A DNA stretch of 64,000 bases. It comes from Paenirhizobium selenitireducens ATCC BAA-1503 (GTDB lineage Bacteria; Pseudomonadota; Alphaproteobacteria; Rhizobiales; Rhizobiaceae). Positions within the stretch are counted from its first letter, which is position 1, and each line of letters starts with the position of its first letter. This document shows, one piece after another, positions 59,292 through 64,000 of this stretch. Under the pieces are notes generated by a model. That model saw only the letters and a program-made list of their open reading frames with translations, ran no database searches and was not told the origin of the DNA. The translations under genes were made by a program, and so were the position numbers. The stretch covers positions 1-64,000 of the forward strand of contig NZ_JAEG01000007.1 in the NCBI RefSeq assembly GCF_000518785.1, given 5' to 3'.

Positions 59292-59430
59292 CTTCCCGGA
59301 AACGTGAGCATGGCTCAAAATGGAGCAGCGAACCTGTGCCGACTCCGGTCAGCGGGTCGGAATCCATTAAGGCGATGCTGATAGAGTGCATTCTGAAATG
59401 GGGCCGAAAGGTTCCGGGAGGAAGAATCTG

Positions 59431-59898
59431 ATGTCCATGAAGGCTATCATTGGCGGTATGCTGCTGCTGGCAAGCGCGCTGCCGGCAGTCGGGGCGACGC
59501 GGATCTACTGCGCCGCGGCCGACGACGTTGTGAAAATGTCGATCGAAAGCGCATTTGCTGCGCGCGACGGCAAGAGGCTGGTGCATTTCCGCGGGATCAC
59601 CGACATCAAGAGCCCCGAGGCGCCCGCCGCCTTTCGCAATCTCAAGCTCAATTCGGCCATGCTGAAGCAGGCGTGGATGGACGGCAACGACCTGCGCCTG
59701 CAGATCTACACCGACACCCGTGACGCCAACCCCTTCGAGACCTTCGAACTGTCGGTGGTGACGAAATCCACGGTCAAGGACCCCGATCGCTTCAGCGGGC
59801 GCTACATGCTGACCGTCAGCAGTGCCGACAAAAAGAAAGCGGCCCCGCGCACCGTTCCGGTGTCGCACGAGGCCGCGATATTCTGCGAGATCAAGTAG
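59431..59898 (+). CDS. Hypothetical periplasmic protein
   Basis: The start at 59431 follows GGAGGAAG and gives 155 aa, with a short signal peptide (MKAIIGGMLLLASALPAVGA). The mature protein has mixed strands, with RIYCAAADDVVKMSIESAF near its start and AAIFCEIK at the end; the two cysteines could form a disulphide. No family is recognised. It stands alone between glcF and an opposed outer-membrane gene. Confidence 0.75.
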   Translation: MSMKAIIGGMLLLASALPAVGATRIYCAAADDVVKMSIESAFAARDGKRLVHFRGITDIKSPEAPAAFRNLKLNSAMLKQAWMDGNDLRLQIYTDTRDANPFETFELSVVTKSTVKDPDRFSGRYMLTVSSADKKKAAPRTVPVSHEAAIFCEIK

Positions 59899-59922
59899 GC
59901 AGGCCGCCGAAGGCCGCCGGGC

Positions 59923-60591
59923 TTACCAGTGGAAGCTGATGCCGGCGTTGATGGCGTTGGTCATGATGTCGGTCTTGAGCGTCGCGCCGCTGTCGATGTC
60001 GACGTCAACCCAGGAATAGTTGCCCTTGTATTCCACGAAGGTCGACCAGTTGTCGTTGAACTGGTAGGCGATGCCCGCCTGTGCCTGCACGGTTGCGCCA
60101 CCGAGCTGGTATTCGAAGGTCGTGCCCGAGGCGCGCGTCACTTCGACATGCGGAACGTTGATACCGGCGCCGATGCCGGCATAGGGCACGAACTTGGTGC
60201 CTTCGATCGGCATGCGATAGAGCGCGTTCAGCGTCAGAAGGTTGATGCCGTCGGAAAATTCGAAGTGGTCCCAGCCGGTTTCGGCGAGCGTGTCGTCGTC
60301 GGCATAGACCTTGGCATGGGTGAAATCGAGCGAAACGCCGAGGTTCGGCTGGCCGATCTCTTCCATCCACCAGGTGCCGCGCACGCCGTAATAGGGCGGC
60401 ATCTCGAACGAACGGCCTTCCCAGCCGGCGGTAAAATCGGGTCCGTCGGAGACATCGACGTCGCTGTGCGGAGCCGACTGGAAGCCACCATAGGCGGAGA
60501 TCGCCATCTCGGCATTGGCCAGCGGGGCGGACAGGGCGAGGACGCTTGCCGCGACAGTGGCGCCGAGCAGGGTGCGAAGCTTGGTGTTCAT
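59923..60591 (-). CDS. Outer-membrane beta-barrel protein
   Basis: The start at 60591 gives 222 aa, with a signal peptide (MNTKLRTLLGATVAASVLALSAPLANA). The mature part alternates short strands rich in Tyr, Trp and Gly, with FVPYAGIGAGINVPHVEV and AQAGIAYQFNDNWSTFVEYKGNYSWVDV, ending in an aromatic residue, NAGISFHW. This is the pattern of an 8-strand OmpA/OmpW-like barrel. Function is not evident. A 260-base gap separates it from the transpeptidase gene upstream. Confidence 0.85.
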   Translation of the reverse strand: MNTKLRTLLGATVAASVLALSAPLANAEMAISAYGGFQSAPHSDVDVSDGPDFTAGWEGRSFEMPPYYGVRGTWWMEEIGQPNLGVSLDFTHAKVYADDDTLAETGWDHFEFSDGINLLTLNALYRMPIEGTKFVPYAGIGAGINVPHVEVTRASGTTFEYQLGGATVQAQAGIAYQFNDNWSTFVEYKGNYSWVDVDIDSGATLKTDIMTNAINAGISFHW

Positions 60592-60794
60592 GAGTGCGAT
60601 CCGCGAATCTGGTGATGTTCGATATGTTTGATAATCGATTTTCCGCGCCAAGTCTGTTCCCAATTTGCATCACCGTTTTCGGAACGACCGAAACTGGGGT
60701 TAATTTCCTGGCGTTCGTCAAATTGGTGGCCGTTGTGTGCGCCGCAATTGCCGATCGGTTGGCCGACGAGGTGGGTGGCCAGGCCGGGTTGGTC

Positions 60795-60827
60795 AAAAAA
60801 AAGCGCGGGAGCTATGGCTTCCCGCGC
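60795..60827 (-). terminator. Intrinsic terminator of the first L,D-transpeptidase gene
   Basis: On the minus strand the hairpin of bases 60827-60803 (arms GCGCGGGAAGC and GCTCCCGCGC around ATA) is followed by a run of eight T residues (60802-60795). It lies 25 bases after the gene end. Confidence 0.9.
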
Positions 60828-60851
60828 CTCATGAAATGCGTGGCTCTGCAA

Positions 60852-61535
60852 TCAGCCGCCGAACATGGTCCGCAGGATGTCGATGCCCTTGTCCTCGAAG
60901 CTCACGTCGCCCTGACGGTTGCCGGGGCCGATGACGATGACCTTGCTGCCGACGCCGGCGCGCTCGTAAAGATGCTCGACGTCCTTGTTCATCATGCGGA
61001 TGCAGCCGGACGACATGTTGAGGCCGATGGTCCAGGGCTGGTTGGTGCCGTGGATGCGGAAGATCGTGTCGCGGCCGCCCTTGTAGAGATACATGGCACG
61101 TGCGCCGAGCGGATTGTCGATGCCGCCTTCCTGCACCACCGGAAGCTTGTGACCCTTGGCGGCTTCGCGGCGGCGCATCTCGGCCGGCGGGCGCCAGGTC
61201 GGCCATTCTTCCTTGCGGCCGATCTTGACCACGCCGGACCAGCCGAAGCCTTCGCGACCGACACCGACGCCGTAGCGGGTCGCGCGGTTGTTGCCCTCGA
61301 TGTAGTAGAGGAACTTGTTGTTCGTATCGATGATGATCGTGCCGGGCTTTTCGTCGGTCAGCAGTCGCACGACGCGGCGCTTGAACTTTTCGGCCGGCTT
61401 CTTCTGCTGGACGACGAGCGTGACGTCGCCGGGGGCGGCCGGATGGTTGGCGCTCAAGGTGCCGGCGGAAGCCGGAACGGCGAAGCTGCCGATGGCGATC
61501 GATGCGGCCGCCAAGGCGACCAAGTACTTCTTCAT
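60852..61535 (-). CDS. L,D-transpeptidase (YkuD family)
   Basis: The start at 61535 gives 227 aa, with a signal peptide (MKKYLVALAAASIAIGSFAVPASA). The YkuD catalytic region is intact: IHGTNQPWTIGLNMSSGCIRMMNKDVEHLY, with His and Cys in HGTN and SSGCIR. It would form 3-3 crosslinks in peptidoglycan or attach proteins to it in the periplasm. Rhizobiales rely heavily on such enzymes. It lies 133 bases upstream of a second copy on the same strand and ends in a strong terminator. Confidence 0.94.
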   Translation of the reverse strand: MKKYLVALAAASIAIGSFAVPASAGTLSANHPAAPGDVTLVVQQKKPAEKFKRRVVRLLTDEKPGTIIIDTNNKFLYYIEGNNRATRYGVGVGREGFGWSGVVKIGRKEEWPTWRPPAEMRRREAAKGHKLPVVQEGGIDNPLGARAMYLYKGGRDTIFRIHGTNQPWTIGLNMSSGCIRMMNKDVEHLYERAGVGSKVIVIGPGNRQGDVSFEDKGIDILRTMFGG

Positions 61536-61668
61536 GGTGAAATCCCCCAAATCATAAGGGCTGGGAGACTAGCCGACTCTCGTGCCGATGCAAGTCCCCG
61601 AGCATTGTCTCATCAAAAATTGACAGATGCCCGGGCGACACTTGCTGCGGCAAGAACAGGGAGATTCT

Positions 61669-62424
61669 CTACATGACGATCACGGTCGTGCCGACGCCGA
61701 CGCGTTCATAGAGATCGACGACGTCCTCGTTGCGCATGCGGATGCAGCCCGAGGATACACCGCTGCCGATCGTCCAGGGGGCATTGGTCCCGTGGATGCG
61801 GTAGAGCGTGGAGCCGAGATACATGGCGCGCGCGCCGAGCGGATTTTCCGGGCCGCCGTCCATGCGGGCGGGCAGGTAGTGTCCCTTGGCCGCCTCGCGG
61901 GAGATCATCTCGCTCGGCGGCGTCCAGTCCGGCCATTCCTTCTTGGCGGTGATCTTGTGCTTGCCGGCCCATTCGAAGCCCGGCTTTCCGACGCCGACGC
62001 CATAGCGTCGCGCCTGGCCGTTGCCGGTCACCAGGTAGAGGAAGCGGTTGTTGGTGTCGATGACGATGGTGCCCGGCTTGTGCCCGCTCTCGTAGGAGAC
62101 TGTCTGCGGCAGGAAGATCGGATCGATCTGCGTGCGGATCGGCTTGTTCGCCCGGGCGGCGACGGGCTGGATCAGGCTTGCCTGCGGCGCACGGCGCTGA
62201 ACCTGGCGCTGATAGGTTCGTACCTGCGGCTGCACGGCACGCGGCGCGTAGACCACCGGACGCGCCGCACCGCCGAGCTGCATGACCCAGGGGGCCGAAA
62301 GGTCAGGGCTGACGATCACCGGCGGGCGCGACTGATAGCGCTCGCCGGCAAAGGCCGGCTGAGTGGCGGGAAGGGCGACGGAAAGGCCGACAAGGGCGGC
62401 CAGGAAGACGGATTTCTCGAACAT
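61669..62424 (-). CDS. L,D-transpeptidase (YkuD family), second copy
   Basis: The start at 62424 gives 251 aa: signal peptide (MFEKSVFLAALVGLSVALPATQPAFA), an Arg/Gln-rich linker of about 90 residues, then a YkuD domain with FEWAGKHKITAKKEWPDW and IHGTNAPWTIGSGVSSGCIRMRNEDVVDLY (His and Cys present). It resembles its neighbour in the catalytic half but differs in the N-terminal linker. It probably acts at other sites or times. A longer reading from 62523 has no ribosome-binding support. Confidence 0.93.
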   Translation of the reverse strand: MFEKSVFLAALVGLSVALPATQPAFAGERYQSRPPVIVSPDLSAPWVMQLGGAARPVVYAPRAVQPQVRTYQRQVQRRAPQASLIQPVAARANKPIRTQIDPIFLPQTVSYESGHKPGTIVIDTNNRFLYLVTGNGQARRYGVGVGKPGFEWAGKHKITAKKEWPDWTPPSEMISREAAKGHYLPARMDGGPENPLGARAMYLGSTLYRIHGTNAPWTIGSGVSSGCIRMRNEDVVDLYERVGVGTTVIVM

Positions 62425-62624
62425 CGGACGACTCGCTACATGGGACCGAGGAGGCAAGCCTGGATTGGCTCTGGGGTCCGATCGTGCCAGTGCCGTCGCG
62501 ACAATTGGTAAATGCCTGTTCATGAAAATGCCGCCGTGCGCGTAAACCTTTCATCAGGGTTAGCGGTCCGTTTGGAAAAACAGTGAACAAATGGTAAACG
62601 AGACGCGGACAGCAAAGGGAATCG

Positions 62625-63260
62625 ATGTGCATGGAAAAGACGGGGCTGATCACCGGCGAGGATGGACTGGACCGCTGCTTCTGGCACGGGGGGCTCGAGG
62701 ACTACCGCCGCTACCACAACGAGGAATGGGGTCGTCCGGTCACCGATGACATCAGGCTCTTCGAGAAGATCTGCCTCGAAGGTTTCCAGTCGGGCCTCTC
62801 ATGGCTGACGATCCTCCGCAAACGCGAGAATTTCCGCGCGGCCTTTGCCGGCTTCGATTTCCACCGGGTCGCCCTGTTCGATGACGACGACATTGCCCGC
62901 TGCCTTGCCGATACCGGCATCGTGCGCCACCGCGGCAAGATCGTCTCGACCATCAACAATGCCCGCCATGCGGTCGATCTAAAGACGGAATTCGGATCGC
63001 TTTCGCGCTATTTCTGGAGCTTCGAACCGACGCCTGAAGAGCGGCCGGCGCGCATGGACTATGCGACGCTCAGGGCCAACCCGACCTCGCCGACCTCGGC
63101 GCGCCTGTCCAAGGACCTGAAGAAGCGTGGCTGGTCCTTCGTCGGGCCGACCACCGTCTACGCCTTCATGCAGGCCATGGGCCTGGTCAACGACCATATC
63201 GAAGGCTGTTGCTGCCGCAGCCGGGTCGAGACGATGCGGACGCAGTTCGTCCGGCCATAG
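62625..63260 (+). CDS. tag: DNA-3-methyladenine glycosylase I
   Basis: The 211-aa protein has the TAG features: RCFWHGGLEDYRRYHNEEWGRPV with the catalytic Glu, SGLSWLTILRKRENFRAAF, and the zinc-snap residues Cys and His near the start (RCFWH) with HIEGCCCR at the end. It excises 3-methyladenine in base-excision repair. The start at 62625 has an AAAGGGA site; 62631 is also possible. It is divergent from the second transpeptidase and convergent with a TAG paralogue. Confidence 0.95.
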   Translation: MCMEKTGLITGEDGLDRCFWHGGLEDYRRYHNEEWGRPVTDDIRLFEKICLEGFQSGLSWLTILRKRENFRAAFAGFDFHRVALFDDDDIARCLADTGIVRHRGKIVSTINNARHAVDLKTEFGSLSRYFWSFEPTPEERPARMDYATLRANPTSPTSARLSKDLKKRGWSFVGPTTVYAFMQAMGLVNDHIEGCCCRSRVETMRTQFVRP

Positions 63261-63271
63261 GCGCGGGACCC

Positions 63272-63940
63272 TCAGTCGATGCTGATGCCCAGCACCCGGC
63301 TGATTTCCGTCAGCGAACGGCCGGATTGCGCCCGCCAGGTGTTGAAGGCCGCCTGCACGGCGACCTTGTCCTTGGCCGAGGAGGGCGCCTTGTCGACCAC
63401 GCCCTCGGCGATCAGCCGGTTCACCACGCTTTGCGACAGGATAAAACTGTCAATTCCGGCAAAACGGAGGAAGTACTGGCCGGTATTGCCGCCGAGCCGC
63501 GAGCCGCGCTTTTTCAGCAGGTCGAGAAGCGCCATGTAATTTTCGGTCGGCCAATCGGCGAAGAAACGCGCGGCGCTGCCGTGCTCTCGGGCCAGGTCCG
63601 ACAGAAAGACGGCGTTCTCCTGTACCGAGCGGATCTTTTGTCCGTGCCGAACGATGCGGGTATCGGAAACCAGCCGTTCGAAATCCTCGTCGTGCAGCAT
63701 GGCAGAGCGGCCGATGTCGAAGCCGCCGAAGGCCGCCTCGAAACCGGGCCACATGGCCTCGACGACCTTCCAGTTGAAGCCGGACTGAAAGATGCACCGG
63801 GTCATGGTGGCGAGGAATCGATCATCCGGCGTGGCGGCGATCTCGTCTCGTGTCTTCGGATATTGCAGCGCCGCTTCCACCGCCGCATCCCCGCCCTTGC
63901 GATCGGCGGCAATTTTCCAGATCTCGTCGAACGAACGCAT
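63272..63940 (-). CDS. TAG-like DNA-3-methyladenine glycosylase paralogue
   Basis: The 222-aa protein follows the TAG fold (CIFQSGFNWKVVEAMWPGFEAAFGGFDI, TRIVRHGQKIRSVQENA, LLDLLKKRGSRLGGNTGQYFLRFAGIDSFILS), but it lacks the N-terminal Cys/His and the C-terminal HxxxCC zinc ligands of its neighbour. It is a divergent HhH-GPD family member that may have another substrate. GGTGGAGTGAG before ATG 63940 is a good ribosome-binding site. It converges with tag, 11 bases apart. Confidence 0.85.
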   Translation of the reverse strand: MRSFDEIWKIAADRKGGDAAVEAALQYPKTRDEIAATPDDRFLATMTRCIFQSGFNWKVVEAMWPGFEAAFGGFDIGRSAMLHDEDFERLVSDTRIVRHGQKIRSVQENAVFLSDLAREHGSAARFFADWPTENYMALLDLLKKRGSRLGGNTGQYFLRFAGIDSFILSQSVVNRLIAEGVVDKAPSSAKDKVAVQAAFNTWRAQSGRSLTEISRVLGISID

Positions 63941-63954
63941 CTCTCACTCCACCT

Positions 63955-64000
63955 TTATCTGCCGATTTCCTGGATGAGCGGGAGCAGTTCGCCGAGATGG
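63955..64000 (-). CDS. C-terminal end of an unidentified gene (cut by window edge)
   Basis: A reading frame enters from the right edge and ends at TAA 63957-63955. Only the last 14 residues (HLGELLPLIQEIGR) are visible. It lies 14 bases upstream of the TAG paralogue on the same strand and so is probably in its operon. No function can be given. Confidence 0.4.
   Translation of the reverse strand, partial: HLGELLPLIQEIGR

Overview
The window looks like a Rhizobiaceae chromosome (Rhizobium/Agrobacterium/Shinella-like). The core half is GC-rich and carries typical rhizobial genes: an mfpsA/mfppB-like mannosylfructose pair, divergent oxyR/katG, DUF1127 and DUF1476 proteins, glcDEF, lutABC, gshA and paired L,D-transpeptidases. 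Species cannot be fixed from the sequence alone.

Region 1 (1-17.5 kb) is an accessory island that runs off the left edge. It opens with the 3' part of an IS3-family element inserted into the istA gene of an IS21-family element. It continues with an eight-gene, tightly coupled minus-strand defence operon, transcribed vsr > dcm > MORC-like GHKL ATPase > Z1 helicase > PD-(D/E)XK (DUF4420-like) protein > AIPR protein > 277-aa protein > 911-aa protein. The first six match the MutL/MORC-type restriction-modification operons known from comparative genomics. The last two have no confident assignment and are the most promising novel parts: one has an ADP-ribosyltransferase-like H...Y...E pattern, the other ends in a type IIG-like target-recognition motif but lacks a methyltransferase active site. 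A small zinc-ribbon orphan follows, then a DUF3489-DUF2924-serine recombinase cassette, and the island ends next to tRNA-Gln(CTG).

Region 2 (17.5-42.4 kb) is core: ppx/gppA-like and rlmE, a VOC protein, an MFS exporter, a secreted metallo-hydrolase, guaB with an opposed DUF1476 gene, a Tat-type dienelactone hydrolase, an alcohol dehydrogenase, oxyR/katG with a clear operator, TetR and LysR regulators, a DUF1127 protein, a chemoreceptor with a CheR-tether tail, a DUF937 protein, gshA, rsmE, a Pit phosphate transporter and a Nudix hydrolase.

Region 3 (42.4-64 kb) holds the mannosylfructose synthase/phosphatase pair, a lactate-utilisation operon led by its own FadR-type regulator, a DUF3422 gene, two adjacent toxin-antitoxin modules (parDE, hicAB), a DUF6880-like protein, and a glycolate oxidase operon (glcD-glcE-membrane protein-glcF) with a divergent LysR gene and two intergenic repeats. 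It ends with a beta-barrel protein, two YkuD L,D-transpeptidases and two convergent 3-methyladenine glycosylase paralogues.

There is no rRNA, CRISPR array or replication origin in the window. All family assignments come from motifs read by eye.
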